From the NCBI RefSeq assembly GCF_037076565.1, contig NZ_AP029028.1, positions 3,472,001 to 3,536,000 on the forward strand: a stretch of 64,000 bases of DNA, given 5' to 3'. Below the pieces are notes generated by a model. It ran no database searches. It had not been told where the DNA came from and saw nothing but the letters and a program-made list of their open reading frames with translations. Within the stretch, counting starts at the first letter, position 1. Each line of letters opens with the position of its first letter. The position numbers and the translations under genes were made by a program. The DNA is from Herbaspirillum sp. DW155. GTDB lineage: Bacteria; Pseudomonadota; Gammaproteobacteria; Burkholderiales; Burkholderiaceae_D. Positions 9,385 through 18,955 of this stretch are shown here, piece after piece.

Positions 9385-9906
9385 ATGAGCATCCCGGCAA
9401 CACCTTCCCTCACCTCCCCGCTTCCCCTTCCCGCCGCCACATCCGCCGGCGCCCCTGCCGGGCGCCAGCGCGTGGTGCTGGACACCAACGTCTGCCTGGA
9501 CCTGTTCGTCTTCCGCGACCCGCGCTGGGCCGCCTTGCAGGCGGCGCTGGAGCAAGGCACGGTCCAGGCCTATACCCGCGAGGATTGCCGCAGCGAGTGG
9601 CTGGCCGTGCTGGACTATCCGCACCTGCCGGTCACGCCCGAGACCAAGCCGGCCATCTGCGCCGAATTCGACCGTCTGCTGCAATGCCTGCCGCTGGCTC
9701 AGGTCAACACCTTCGGCCTGCCTGTCTGCACCGACCGCGACGACCAGAAATTCCTCGAACTGGCCCTGCAATGCCAGGCGCATGTGTTGGTGAGCAAGGA
9801 CAAGGCGGTCCTGAAGCTGGGCAAGCGTACCGTCAAGCGCGGCCTCTTTGCCATCGTGCCGCCGCAGCTCTGGCGCGCCGATGCCTTCCTTGATCCGGCG
9901 ACCTGA
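9385..9906 (+). CDS. PIN-domain nuclease (COG1569-type putative toxin)
   Basis: 173 residues. After a Pro/Ala/Ser-rich N-terminus, the PIN fold starts with VVLDTNVCLDLFVF (Asp33 is the first metal ligand) and continues with REDCRSEWLAVL, CTDRDDQKFLELAL and VLVSKDKAVL, giving the usual four acidic residues. The family contains RNases, often annotated as toxins of type II toxin-antitoxin systems. The only close partner is the small winged-helix gene 14 bp upstream; no classical AbrB/RHH antitoxin is visible. Confidence 0.82.
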   Translation: MSIPATPSLTSPLPLPAATSAGAPAGRQRVVLDTNVCLDLFVFRDPRWAALQAALEQGTVQAYTREDCRSEWLAVLDYPHLPVTPETKPAICAEFDRLLQCLPLAQVNTFGLPVCTDRDDQKFLELALQCQAHVLVSKDKAVLKLGKRTVKRGLFAIVPPQLWRADAFLDPAT

Positions 9907-9969
9907 ACGGTGCGGCGAATCCGGCTAGAATAACGGGCTTGCGATCATCACAAGAACGAGCCCGCTGCA

Positions 9970-11127
9970 ATGAGCACCCCCAACATCGTCACCAAGCTGC
10001 CCAAGGTCGGCACCACCATATTCACCGTCATGTCGGCCCTGGCCAGCGAAAAAGGCGCGGTCAACCTGGGGCAGGGTTTCCCCGATTTCCATTGCGATCC
10101 GGCGCTGGTGGATGCCGTCACCCGGGCCATGCAGGACGGCCTGAACCAGTATCCCCCCATGGCCGGCGTGCTGCCGCTGCGCGAAGCCATCGCCGCCAAG
10201 GTCGAGCGGCTGTACGGTCATCGCTATGATCCGGTCGCCGAAATCACGGTCACCGCCGGCGCCACCCAAGGCATCCTGACCTCGGTGCTGTGCGCCGTGC
10301 ATCCGGGCGATGAAGTCATCGTGATCGAACCGGTCTACGACTGCTACGTCCCGGCTATCGAGCTGGCCGGCGGTGTGCCGGTGTTCGTGCAGATGGAAGT
10401 GGGCGCGGCCGGCTACAGCATTCCCTGGGCCAAGGTCCAGGCTGCCGTTACGCCCAAGACCCGCATGATCATGGTCAACACCCCGCACAACCCGACCGGC
10501 AGCGTCATGCGCGCGGCCGACGTGGCGGCGCTGGCCGATATCGTGCGCGGCACCGACATCCTGATCCTTTCCGACGAGGTGTACGAACACATGGTCTTCG
10601 ACGGCCAGCCGCACGAATCGCTGGCGCGCCACCCGGAACTGGCCGAGCGCAGCTTCATCAATTCCAGCTTCGGCAAGACCTATCACGTCACCGGCTGGAA
10701 AGTCGGCTATGTGGCAGCGCCTGCTGCGCTGACCGCTGAATTCCGCAAGGTCCACCAGTTCAACGTCTTTACCGTCAATACCCCGGTTCAGTACGCATTG
10801 GCCGAATATATGAAGGATCCGGCACCGTACCTGGACTTGCCGGCGTTTTATCAGAAGAAACGTGATCTTTTCCGCTCAGGATTGGCCAACACCCGTTTCG
10901 AGCTGCTGCCCTCGCAGGGCACGTATTTCCAGTGCGTGAAGTACGGCGCCATCTCGGACCTGCCCGAGGCCGAGTTCTGCAAGTGGCTCACCAGCGAGAT
11001 TGGTGTGGCCGCCATCCCGGTATCGGCCTTCTACAACACGCCCAGGGAATCGGGCATCGTGCGCTTCTGCTTCGCCAAGAAGGAAGAGACGCTGCAACTG
11101 GCGCTGGACCGGCTGGCCAGGCTGTAA
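9970..11127 (+). CDS. PLP-dependent methionine aminotransferase (YbdL-like)
   Basis: 385 residues, class I aminotransferase fold. Visible motifs are NLGQGFPDF (31-40 region), the TAGATQGI phosphate/PLP loop, NTPHNPTGSV, ILSDEVYEHMVFDG and the Schiff-base lysine in SSFGKTYHVTGWK (Lys236). This subgroup (E. coli YbdL, KAT III-like) prefers methionine/aromatic amino acids with 2-oxo acids and can complete the methionine salvage pathway. A possible -10 (TAGAAT, 9926-9931) lies upstream. Confidence 0.88.
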   Translation: MSTPNIVTKLPKVGTTIFTVMSALASEKGAVNLGQGFPDFHCDPALVDAVTRAMQDGLNQYPPMAGVLPLREAIAAKVERLYGHRYDPVAEITVTAGATQGILTSVLCAVHPGDEVIVIEPVYDCYVPAIELAGGVPVFVQMEVGAAGYSIPWAKVQAAVTPKTRMIMVNTPHNPTGSVMRAADVAALADIVRGTDILILSDEVYEHMVFDGQPHESLARHPELAERSFINSSFGKTYHVTGWKVGYVAAPAALTAEFRKVHQFNVFTVNTPVQYALAEYMKDPAPYLDLPAFYQKKRDLFRSGLANTRFELLPSQGTYFQCVKYGAISDLPEAEFCKWLTSEIGVAAIPVSAFYNTPRESGIVRFCFAKKEETLQLALDRLARL

Positions 11128-11217
11128 TGCCGTCGGCGCACAAATGATTCATAGCATTTATATCGTTTTACGTTCCGTGACCTCCCCCCTCAACACGACA
11201 CGCAAAAAAGGAAATCC

Positions 11218-11910
11218 ATGATCGACGTCTACAGCTGGGCCACCCCGAATGGCCACAAGGTTCACATCATGCTGGAAGAATGCGGACTGCCCTACACCGC
11301 GCATGCCATCGATATCGGCGCCGGCGACCAGTTCACGCCCGAATTCCTGAAGATCTCGCCCAACAACAAGATCCCCGCCATCGTCGATCCCGAGGGTCCG
11401 GACGGTGCGCCGATCTCTCTGTTCGAGTCCGGCGCCATCCTGGTCTACCTGGCCGGCAAGACCGGCCGCTTCCTGGGCGAAACCGTGCGCGAAAAGTATG
11501 AAGTGCTGCAGTGGCTGATGTTCCAGATGGGCGGCCTGGGGCCGATGCTGGGCCAGGCGCACCACTTCCGCCTGTATGCGCCGGAACAGATCGAGTACGC
11601 CGTCAACCGCTACAGCAATGAAGCGCGCCGCCTGTACCAGGTGATGGACAAGCAGCTGGGCCTGCATGCCTACCTGGCCGGCGACAATTACACCATCGCC
11701 GACATCGCCTGCTTCCCCTGGACCCGTTCGCACAAGAACCAGGGCATCGATCTTGCGGACTTCCCCAACGTCAAACGCTGGTTCGATGCCATCAACGCCC
11801 GTCCGGCCGTGCAACGCGGCGTGACCGTGCTGGCCGACAAGCGCAAGCCGCTGCACGACGACAAGGCCAAGGAATTGCTGTTCGGCAAAAGCCAGTATGA
11901 AAAACGCTGA
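11218..11910 (+). CDS. yfcG: Glutathione S-transferase family disulfide-bond oxidoreductase (YfcG-like)
   Basis: 230 residues. The N-terminal thioredoxin-like domain starts MIDVYSWATPNGHKVHIMLEE and contains NKIPAIVDPEG and the glutathione-binding LFESGAILVYLA; the all-alpha domain has YTIADIACFPW (N-cap/hydrophobic staple). The Thr9-Asn11 active site (TPNG) is typical of the YfcG/YghU group, which reduces disulfides with glutathione rather than conjugating it. It is not obviously coupled to its neighbours and converges with the GGDEF gene. Confidence 0.88.
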   Translation: MIDVYSWATPNGHKVHIMLEECGLPYTAHAIDIGAGDQFTPEFLKISPNNKIPAIVDPEGPDGAPISLFESGAILVYLAGKTGRFLGETVREKYEVLQWLMFQMGGLGPMLGQAHHFRLYAPEQIEYAVNRYSNEARRLYQVMDKQLGLHAYLAGDNYTIADIACFPWTRSHKNQGIDLADFPNVKRWFDAINARPAVQRGVTVLADKRKPLHDDKAKELLFGKSQYEKR

Positions 11911-11924
11911 CGGATGATCGCTGA

Positions 11925-11944
11925 AGGCGGGCCGCAGCCCGCCT
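11925..11944. terminator. Hairpin between convergent GST and GGDEF genes
   Basis: Perfect 8-base GC arms AGGCGGGC (11925-11932) and GCCCGCCT (11937-11944) with a CGCA loop, located in the 46-bp convergent gap. No T tract, so intrinsic termination is uncertain. Confidence 0.4.
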
Positions 11945-11956
11945 CGGCATCCCCCG

Positions 11957-13795
11957 TCAAGGATCGGCGAAGGGCGCAAACTCCACACGGTTGCGCCCTT
12001 TTTCCTTGGCGCGGTACAAGGCGTCGTCGCTGGCGCGCAGGACCTGCTCCTGACTGCCGGAGTCCACCTGCATCAGTGAGATGCCGATGGAGAGCGTGAC
12101 CTCGACTTTCTTCCCTTCGTGCAGCAGCGGCTGGCTGGCGCAGCTGGCCTGCAGGCGCATCGCAAATTCGGCGGCGGCCTGCAGGTTGGCGCCGGACAGG
12201 ATCACCGCGAACTCTTCTCCCCCCAGGCGCCCGGCGGCATCCGACTTGCGCAACTGGCGCTGGAGTACCTGTGCAAAATGCTTAAGCACCTGGTCCCCGA
12301 CCGCATGGCCCAGGCTGTCGTTGATGCGCTTGAAGTGATCCAGATCGCACATCAGCACCGCTGCGGTATCGCACACCCCGCGCTGAATGCGGCTGTGCTC
12401 TTCCTGCAGGCGCTGCATGAAACAACGGCGGTTGGGCAGTTGGGTGAGGTAATCGGTGAGGGCGTATTCCCGCAGTTCCAGTTCAAAGGCTTTGCTCTGG
12501 CTGATGTCGCTGATGAAGCCATGCCACAGCGTGGTGCCATCCTCCAGGCGACGCGGACGCGCCTGTCCGCGCAACCAGCGCACCCCCTGACCGGACACGA
12601 TGACACGAAACTCCAGCATCCAGTGCGAGCCTGTGGCCGTTGCCATCTGGCGCGCCGCTTCATAGCGCGGCAGATCTTCCGGATGGATCATGGTATCCAC
12701 GATGGTCGGGTTCTCCAGCAACTGCTGGGGCGAGAGTCCCAAGGTTTCGCGCGCGCCTTCGCTGACGTAGGTGAAGTAGCCACGGCCGCCCGGCGGCACC
12801 CGGAACTGGAACACCATGCCGGGAATTTCACTGGTCAGGTAATCGAGCATGCGGCTGCTCTTGGCCAGTTTTTCGTTGAGCTGCCTGACCTCGGTGATGT
12901 CAGTGGTGGTACCGATCATGCGCAAGGCATTGCCCTGGTCATCGCGGGCTACCACCTTGCCGCGGCTGCTGATCCACTTGTAGCTGCCATCGCGGCAGCG
13001 AATGCGGTGCTCCACCTGATACGTGTCGGAGCGCGAAGCAAAATGCTGGCGGATCGTCTCCTGCACATAAGGCAGGTCATCCGGATGGATGCGCAGGTAG
13101 GCGTCCTCCAGATGGCTGGAGAGTTCCCAGTCCTCATAGCCGAGAATGGCCTTCCAGCCGCGCGAATAGTAGATCTCGCCAGTGACCGCATTGCGGTCCC
13201 AGATGCCGGTACCGCTACCTTCGATGGCCAGCGCCATGCGTTCATTGGCCTCGTCGGGGGGCTCAGTGCTGACCTGCGCATGGGATGGCACGAGGGCGCG
13301 CTCGATGGACAACATGGCCATCGACACGGCTGCGCCGACCGTATCGCGGTAGGCCTGCTCCAGATGCGATGCATCCGCCGGCGCATCGACCGGCGTGCAG
13401 ACGGTCAGCACGCCGGCGAGTTCTCCGGCAAAGGAACGCAGCGGCAGCACTTCCAGCAGGCGACAGCCATGACGCGCAGCCAGCGCGGACAAGCCATTCC
13501 AGAATGGCAGGGTGTCCGGCTCCAGCCCATCGAGCTCGACCAGATCAGCCAGGAATGCCGGCAACAGGCTCGGTGCCGCGCCCACGCTCATGCGCCGCTT
13601 GTGGCGGTCGAACAGGAAGATGGCCAGCGCGCGCTCTGGATAGCTGGCCGAAAAGCCGCGGGCGATGCGGTCCAGCAATTGCGCAAGCGGCGCGCCACGC
13701 GCGATATAGGAAAGCGTCTGGTTGTTAAAGGCGAGCGCCTTGCGGCAAGATTCGGTATCGGCGTCGACGGATAGGGGCGGACGTTCTGACATCAT
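11957..13795 (-). CDS. GAF/PAS/PAS-GGDEF diguanylate cyclase
   Basis: 612 residues from the ATG at 13795. A GAF-like N-terminal sensor region (to about residue 165) is followed by two PAS/PAC modules (DRNAVTGEIYYSRGWKAILG; YFTYVSEGARETLG) and a C-terminal GGDEF domain. The active site is GGEEF (about 525-529), and an RxxD inhibitory site (RKSD) lies five residues upstream, so it should be an active, product-inhibited c-di-GMP synthase. No membrane segment, so it is cytoplasmic. A TTG start six codons upstream is possible. It may feed the same c-di-GMP pool as the nearby Wsp system but is separated from it by a MaoC gene. Confidence 0.9.
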   Translation of the reverse strand: MMSERPPLSVDADTESCRKALAFNNQTLSYIARGAPLAQLLDRIARGFSASYPERALAIFLFDRHKRRMSVGAAPSLLPAFLADLVELDGLEPDTLPFWNGLSALAARHGCRLLEVLPLRSFAGELAGVLTVCTPVDAPADASHLEQAYRDTVGAAVSMAMLSIERALVPSHAQVSTEPPDEANERMALAIEGSGTGIWDRNAVTGEIYYSRGWKAILGYEDWELSSHLEDAYLRIHPDDLPYVQETIRQHFASRSDTYQVEHRIRCRDGSYKWISSRGKVVARDDQGNALRMIGTTTDITEVRQLNEKLAKSSRMLDYLTSEIPGMVFQFRVPPGGRGYFTYVSEGARETLGLSPQQLLENPTIVDTMIHPEDLPRYEAARQMATATGSHWMLEFRVIVSGQGVRWLRGQARPRRLEDGTTLWHGFISDISQSKAFELELREYALTDYLTQLPNRRCFMQRLQEEHSRIQRGVCDTAAVLMCDLDHFKRINDSLGHAVGDQVLKHFAQVLQRQLRKSDAAGRLGGEEFAVILSGANLQAAAEFAMRLQASCASQPLLHEGKKVEVTLSIGISLMQVDSGSQEQVLRASDDALYRAKEKGRNRVEFAPFADP

Positions 13796-13998
13796 GAGCG
13801 ACAGGATCAGCAAGTGCGCGGCGGCAACACCATACTGCCGCTGCCGGATGATGGCACATTAGCACCTTATGACAACTTCGCGCCATGGCCTCCTGCAAAA
13901 TCGGTGCAGACAATGCCGGACGATGTTCTCAAGCTACAGCGTCATGAGCTTCGGTGAGAAAGACATCACTTCGGCGCAGGCGCGATAGACGGATGCAC

Positions 13999-14454
13999 TC
14001 AATAGCGACGCACCAGAAATTCGGCCACGCACACGGGCTTGTCCGATCCTTCGCACTCCACCGTGATGAGCCAGGCCAGCTGGACACCGCCGGGGATGTC
14101 CTCGGTGGACTCCAGACGAATCACGCCGCGCACCCGACGTCCCACCGGCAGGGGTGCCGGGAAACGCACGCGATTCAAACCGTAGTTGAGCAGCATGCGC
14201 ACATCCGGGCCCAGACTGATGGATTCGGAGAGCATGCGCGGCAGCAACGCCAGCGTCAGGAAGCCATGCGCCACCGTGCCGCCATAGGGCAGCTCGCGCG
14301 CCGCACGCTGGGCATCGACGTGGATCCACTGATGGTCGCCGGTAGCATCGGCAAAGCGATCCACCTGTTCTTGCGTGATGGTGATCCATTCGCTGCAGGC
14401 CACTTCCTGGCCCGCCAGTGATTTCAGTTCTTCCAGACTGGCGATGGTGCGCAT
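13999..14454 (-). CDS. MaoC-like (R)-hydratase / NodN family protein
   Basis: 151 residues, single hot-dog domain. The hydratase motif is visible: FADATGDHQWIHVD (the Asp/His catalytic pair) and YGGTVAHGFLTLALLP. Such proteins hydrate enoyl-CoA or act on related acyl thioesters; close homologues are annotated NodN-like dehydratases. It may supply (R)-3-hydroxyacyl-CoA for PHA, but nothing in the neighbourhood proves that. It sits downstream of wspR on the same strand with a ~110-bp gap. Confidence 0.85.
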   Translation of the reverse strand: MRTIASLEELKSLAGQEVACSEWITITQEQVDRFADATGDHQWIHVDAQRAARELPYGGTVAHGFLTLALLPRMLSESISLGPDVRMLLNYGLNRVRFPAPLPVGRRVRGVIRLESTEDIPGGVQLAWLITVECEGSDKPVCVAEFLVRRY

Positions 14455-14563
14455 GTTGGCTTCTTTCCCTTGGGGTTATCGTGAGCGCTGCGCGCTGCAG
14501 ATGCAGATGCAGATGCAGGCAGCATTGGGTTCAATCTTGCGTTCAGTTCCATTCGATCTTGTG

Positions 14564-15592
14564 TCAGCCATCCTGCCCGACCACCCGGTTGCGGCCCCGC
14601 TGCTTGGCCAGGTAGAGACGCCAGTCGGCCATCTCGACCAATTCGCTGATGTCCTGCTCCATTGACGGCACCATGCTGGCGGCGCCGACGCTCACGGTGA
14701 GCCAGGGGCCGATCCGCGAACCCGCATGCGGCACCTGGTTCGCCTCGATCAGCCGGCACAGTTTCTCGCCCAGGGCGTGAGCGCCCTCGATGGATGTGCG
14801 CGGCAGGATCATCGCAAATTCCTCGCCACCGAAGCGCGCCGCCAGATCGGCCGGACGCTGGATGCTGTGGTCCAGCGTCTGCGCCACCCGGCGCAACACG
14901 GCATCGCCGGCGACATGGCCGTAGCTGTCGTTGTAGAGCTTGAAGAAATCCACATCGATCAGCAGCAGCGACAGGTGCAAGCCGTCACGCCGCGCACGGC
15001 GCCATTCTGCGCCGAGGTAGTCGTCGAAGTAGCGACGGTTGGCGATGCCGGTCAAGCCATCGGTATTGGTCAGGCGCTGCAGTTCGAAATTGGTCTTCTG
15101 CAACTGCTGCTGGCTCTCGCGCAGGGCGCGATATGCCTCGTCCCGCTGCAGCAGATTGATGTAGGAGCGCGAGTGGTAGCGCAGCCGCGCCACCAGTTCG
15201 ATCACATCCGGCAACTTGACCATGTAATCATTGGCGCCACCGGCAAAGGCGTCGCGCTTGACCTCGGGATCATCGCGCGAGGACAGCACGATGATGGGCA
15301 CATTGGCCAGCACCGGACTGGCGCGATACTGGCGCACCAGGCTCATGCCGTCCACCCCAGGCATCACCAGGTCCTGCAGGATCACGGTGGGACGGGTCTT
15401 TTCGGCCACGGCCAGGGCTTCGTCGGCACGGGTGCAGAAATGGAAGTCGATATGCTCTTCCTTGAGCAGCGCACGGCGGATCGCCTCGCCCACCATAGCC
15501 TGGTCGTCCACCAGCAGCACCATGATCTTGTAGTCGTCGGCTGGCAATCCGGGGCCGCCGCCCGTCGTGTCAGTCGCTGGCACCAAACTCAT
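14564..15592 (-). CDS. wspR: WspR: response regulator-GGDEF diguanylate cyclase
   Basis: 342 residues from the ATG at 15592, which sits 7 nt from an AAGGA site (another ATG is immediately upstream at 15595). The receiver domain has the phospho-acceptor in ILQDLVMPGVDG (Asp74), a linker helix (RDEAYRALRESQQQLQ) and a GGDEF domain with GGEEF (255-259) and an RxxD I-site (RPAD, 246-249). The receiver-linker closely matches Pseudomonas WspR as I know it (KLPDVIELVARLRYHSRSYI). Phosphorylation by WspE activates c-di-GMP synthesis. It is the last gene of the wsp operon, 25 bp after wspF. Confidence 0.94.
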   Translation of the reverse strand: MSLVPATDTTGGGPGLPADDYKIMVLLVDDQAMVGEAIRRALLKEEHIDFHFCTRADEALAVAEKTRPTVILQDLVMPGVDGMSLVRQYRASPVLANVPIIVLSSRDDPEVKRDAFAGGANDYMVKLPDVIELVARLRYHSRSYINLLQRDEAYRALRESQQQLQKTNFELQRLTNTDGLTGIANRRYFDDYLGAEWRRARRDGLHLSLLLIDVDFFKLYNDSYGHVAGDAVLRRVAQTLDHSIQRPADLAARFGGEEFAMILPRTSIEGAHALGEKLCRLIEANQVPHAGSRIGPWLTVSVGAASMVPSMEQDISELVEMADWRLYLAKQRGRNRVVGQDG

Positions 15593-15617
15593 CATGCGTT
15601 CCTTCTGTTCAATGGCA

Positions 15618-16640
15618 TCATGCCTGCGCCAACAGGGCTTGCAGCCGCGCTGCCATGGCACCGACCGGCAGCACGTCGACGGCGGCATTGAGCGCCACGG
15701 CCGCCTTGGGCATGCCGTAGACGGCGCAGCTCTTCTGGTCCTGCGCCAGCGTGTGGTAGCCATTCTCGCGCAGCGCCTTCAGGCCGGCTGCGCCATCGCG
15801 GCCCATGCCGGTGAGCAGTACGCCGGTAGCACGGCCGTCCCAGTGCCTCACGATGCTGTGGAAAAAAGCGTCTACCGAGGGCCGGTAGACATCCGTAGGC
15901 GCGCCTTCGACATAGCCCAGGCGGCAGCCCTCCTTGAAAACCAGGTGATGATTGCTGCCCGCCAGCAAGACTTCGCCGCGTCCGGGCAGGTCGCCTTCCA
16001 CGGCCAGCCGCACGCGCAGTACCGACTGTTGCTGCAGCCATTGCGCCATGCCGGGGGCGAAGGCCGCATCGATGTGCTGCACGATCACGATGCTGCCGGG
16101 AAACTCGCGCGGCAGCTGTCTGAGCAAGGTCGACAGCGCCGAAGGCCCGCCCGCTGACGCACCGATGGCCACCAGCGGCGTCAGGTCGCCATGTGTTACC
16201 GGCGGCAGTGCGCGCAAAGGCGCCCTGATGGGAGCCGCCACTTCCTCCGGGCTCAGACGTCCGAGGTTGTCGATCTTCTCGATCAGGGCCGCCGCGTCGC
16301 GCCTGCCGGCCGCACCGATCAGGGCCGGGGTCTGGGTGGCGTCGAGCGCACCGTGGCCCATGGCTTCGTAGATCATGCCGGCGCTGGTATCCATGTCCGA
16401 GGTCACCACCAGGATCGGGCAAGGCGTGGCCTGCATGATGCGGCGGGTGGCTTCCACGCCATCCATCCGGGGCATGAGCAGATCCATCAGAACCACATCG
16501 GGCAACTGCCAGGCACACATCTGCACCGCCTGCTCGCCATCCCGGGCGATCCAGATCAGTTCGTGGCGGGCGCTTTCGGCAATCACCCGGCGCAGTACTT
16601 CCACCATCATCGGGGTGTCGTTGACGATGCCGATCTTCAC
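15618..16640 (-). CDS. wspF: WspF: CheB-type protein-glutamate methylesterase
   Basis: 340 residues; GTG start at 16638-16640, preceded by GGAGAGG and overlapping the wspE stop by 4 bp. The receiver domain carries Asp53 (VVLMDLLMPRMDG); the methylesterase domain has the Ser162-His189-Asp282 triad (GASAGGPSA, VQHIDAAFAPGMA, TGMGRDGA). It removes methyl groups from WspA and so resets the pathway; loss of WspF in Pseudomonas locks WspR on. All catalytic residues are intact here, so the pathway should be regulated normally. Confidence 0.94.
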   Translation of the reverse strand: MKIGIVNDTPMMVEVLRRVIAESARHELIWIARDGEQAVQMCAWQLPDVVLMDLLMPRMDGVEATRRIMQATPCPILVVTSDMDTSAGMIYEAMGHGALDATQTPALIGAAGRRDAAALIEKIDNLGRLSPEEVAAPIRAPLRALPPVTHGDLTPLVAIGASAGGPSALSTLLRQLPREFPGSIVIVQHIDAAFAPGMAQWLQQQSVLRVRLAVEGDLPGRGEVLLAGSNHHLVFKEGCRLGYVEGAPTDVYRPSVDAFFHSIVRHWDGRATGVLLTGMGRDGAAGLKALRENGYHTLAQDQKSCAVYGMPKAAVALNAAVDVLPVGAMAARLQALLAQA

Positions 16641-18955
16641 GTTGTGGCCTCTCCAATCAAATCCGTGACGGCCTGCAGCAGGCTTTCGTCATGGAAACTG
16701 CTCTTGGTGAAATAATGATCGGCGCCGGCCGCCAGGCCGCGCTGCCGGTCTTCTTCACGGTCCTTGTAGGACACGATCATCACCGGCAGCGACTGCAGTT
16801 GCACGGCACTGCGAATCAGGGTGACCAGTTCGATGCCGTCCATGCGCGGCATGTCGATATCGGTGATGACCAGATCAAAATGCTCGGCACGCACGGCGTT
16901 CCAGCCATCCATGCCATCCACCGCCACCGTGACCTGGTAGCCCCGGTTGGTCAGCAGTTTGCGTTCCAGTTCGCGCACGGTGAGGGAGTCGTCCACCACC
17001 AGCACCTTCTTGCGTACGGCCACCGCTGCCGTGTCGGTGCCGTCCTGATCGACCGTCTGCAGGCGCCCGGAAGCGGTCAGCTTTTCCACCGTGCGCAGCA
17101 GGTCGGCCACATCCAGGATCAGCAACGGCGCGCCATCTTCCATCAGCGCCCCGGCCAGGATGTCGGGGATCTTGCCCAGGCGCGCATCCAGCGGCTGCAC
17201 CACCAGCATGCGCTCGCCCAGGAAAGCATCGACGGCCACGCCATAGCTGTGCTCGTCCTGGCCGATGACCACCACGCAGACGTTGCCATCCCGCGCGCGC
17301 CACTGACCACGCTGCAGCGCCTGGTGCGCACTGACCAGACCGACCTGGCGACCTTCGTGGCTGAAGTGCGGGTAACCCTCCAGGGTCTGCAAGGTCTCGG
17401 CCGGCAAGCGCAGGGTCCGATTCACATAGGCCAGCGGAAACGCATAAGGTTCACCGGCAATCTCCACCAGCAGGCTGCGGATCACCGAGAGCGTCAACGG
17501 CAGCTGCAGCAGAAAGCGGCTGCCCTGACCGGCGCGCGTGGTGATACGGATGGTGCCGCGCACCTGCTTGAGCATGTCCGCCACCACGTCCAGGCCGACG
17601 CCGCGTCCGGAAATCTCGGTGACGGTCTCGCGCAGGCTGAAGCTGGGCAACAGCAGGAAGTCCAGCAGTTCGGCCTCGGACAGGCGCGCGGCGATCTCCT
17701 CGTTGGCCAGTCCGCGCGCGACCACCGTGCGGCGCAGTGCCTCCAGATCGATACCGGCACCATCGTCGGACACCTCGATCAACAACATGCCGGCGCTGTG
17801 GCGCGCCTCCAGCCGCACCACGCCCTGCTCGCGCTTGCCGGCGGCGCGGCGGGTGGGACAGTCCTCGATACCGTGGTCCACCGCATTGCGCAGCAGGTGA
17901 CCTAGCGGCGCTTCCAGTTTCTCCAGGATGTCGCGGTCGATCTGGGTGGCATTGCCGCTGATCTCCAGCCGTACCGACTTGCCCAGCGCATGGCCGACAT
18001 CGCGCACCATGCGGGCAAACCCGGCTGTGCCGTCGGCGAAGGGCCGCATGCGGCAGGCCAATGCCTCGTCGTACAGTTGTTGCGAAAGATTGACCGAGCG
18101 CCGGTCAAAGGCATCCACCGCAATCAGTTGCTCGCCCAGCAGTTGCTGATTGGTCTGCATCAGGGTCCGCAATTCCGCCAGGGTGGTCTGGGCGAATTCA
18201 TCGAGCTGGCTGCCCGACAATTTCTGTTGCAGCAGGTCCAGCGCCTGCACCGCCTCGCGCTGCACCCGCTTCATGCGCAACATGCTGGCCGAGAAATGCT
18301 TCAGGCGGCGCGACTCCACCAGCGATTCGCCAGTCAGGCTCAGCAGCCGGTCCAGGCTCTCCGGGCTGACCCGCACGGCGCGTGCGGCAGCGGCCTGGGA
18401 AGCTGGCTGCACGGGCGTCCCCTCCGCGCCTGACAGCCCCGGCTGCAGGGGCGCCGCGGGAACCGGTGCCGGTGTCTGCGTTGCTGCCTCGGCCGCCAAC
18501 GCCGCCTGCATCGCCACGGACGGTGCCGACCAGGGCGCCACTTCGTCCCCGCTCATCACGGCCGGCAAGGCCTGCAGGAAGGCCTGCACTTCGGCGCTGC
18601 CGGCCTGATCGGCCCAGGCCTCGTCGCCATCGGGCGGCGCGGCGATGCGTCCCAGCAGGTCGGCGCCGCGCAGCAGCACATCGATGTGTCTTTTCTCCAG
18701 CTGCAGCTTGCCCTGCTGGGCCAGCACGAAGCAGTCCTCCAGCACGTGGGCCACCTTGACTGCCGTTTCCAGGCCGACGATGCGGGCCGCGCCCTTGAGC
18801 GAATGGCCGGCGCGCATGCAGGCTTCCAGATGCTCGGCGGCCGTGGGCTGCTGCTCCAGCGCCAGCAGGCTGGTGTTGAGCTGGGCGATCTGGCTTTCCG
18901 CCTCGAAGCGGAACAGGTCCAGCATGGACATCTGGCTGAGATCGGGCGTACTCAT
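16637..18955 (-). CDS. wspE: WspE: hybrid CheA-type histidine kinase with C-terminal receiver
   Basis: 772 residues. Order: HPt domain with the phosphorylated His51 (AGHSLKGAARIVGL), dimerisation helices, HATPase (LRNAVDHGIED, DDGAGID, GRGVGLDVV), CheW-like coupling domain, and a receiver with Asp699 (LVITDIDMPRMDG). It passes phosphate to WspR and WspF. The start ATG overlaps the wspD stop (ATGA). An Ala/Pro/Thr-rich spacer lies at about 155-185. Confidence 0.95.
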   Translation of the reverse strand: MSTPDLSQMSMLDLFRFEAESQIAQLNTSLLALEQQPTAAEHLEACMRAGHSLKGAARIVGLETAVKVAHVLEDCFVLAQQGKLQLEKRHIDVLLRGADLLGRIAAPPDGDEAWADQAGSAEVQAFLQALPAVMSGDEVAPWSAPSVAMQAALAAEAATQTPAPVPAAPLQPGLSGAEGTPVQPASQAAAARAVRVSPESLDRLLSLTGESLVESRRLKHFSASMLRMKRVQREAVQALDLLQQKLSGSQLDEFAQTTLAELRTLMQTNQQLLGEQLIAVDAFDRRSVNLSQQLYDEALACRMRPFADGTAGFARMVRDVGHALGKSVRLEISGNATQIDRDILEKLEAPLGHLLRNAVDHGIEDCPTRRAAGKREQGVVRLEARHSAGMLLIEVSDDGAGIDLEALRRTVVARGLANEEIAARLSEAELLDFLLLPSFSLRETVTEISGRGVGLDVVADMLKQVRGTIRITTRAGQGSRFLLQLPLTLSVIRSLLVEIAGEPYAFPLAYVNRTLRLPAETLQTLEGYPHFSHEGRQVGLVSAHQALQRGQWRARDGNVCVVVIGQDEHSYGVAVDAFLGERMLVVQPLDARLGKIPDILAGALMEDGAPLLILDVADLLRTVEKLTASGRLQTVDQDGTDTAAVAVRKKVLVVDDSLTVRELERKLLTNRGYQVTVAVDGMDGWNAVRAEHFDLVITDIDMPRMDGIELVTLIRSAVQLQSLPVMIVSYKDREEDRQRGLAAGADHYFTKSSFHDESLLQAVTDLIGEATT

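Noticed and set aside
12119-13774. A long plus-strand frame with 551 codons
   Set aside because: Antisense to the GGDEF gene, no recognisable motif.
16691-17905. A 404-codon plus-strand frame
   Set aside because: Antisense to wspE; His/Gln-rich shadow.
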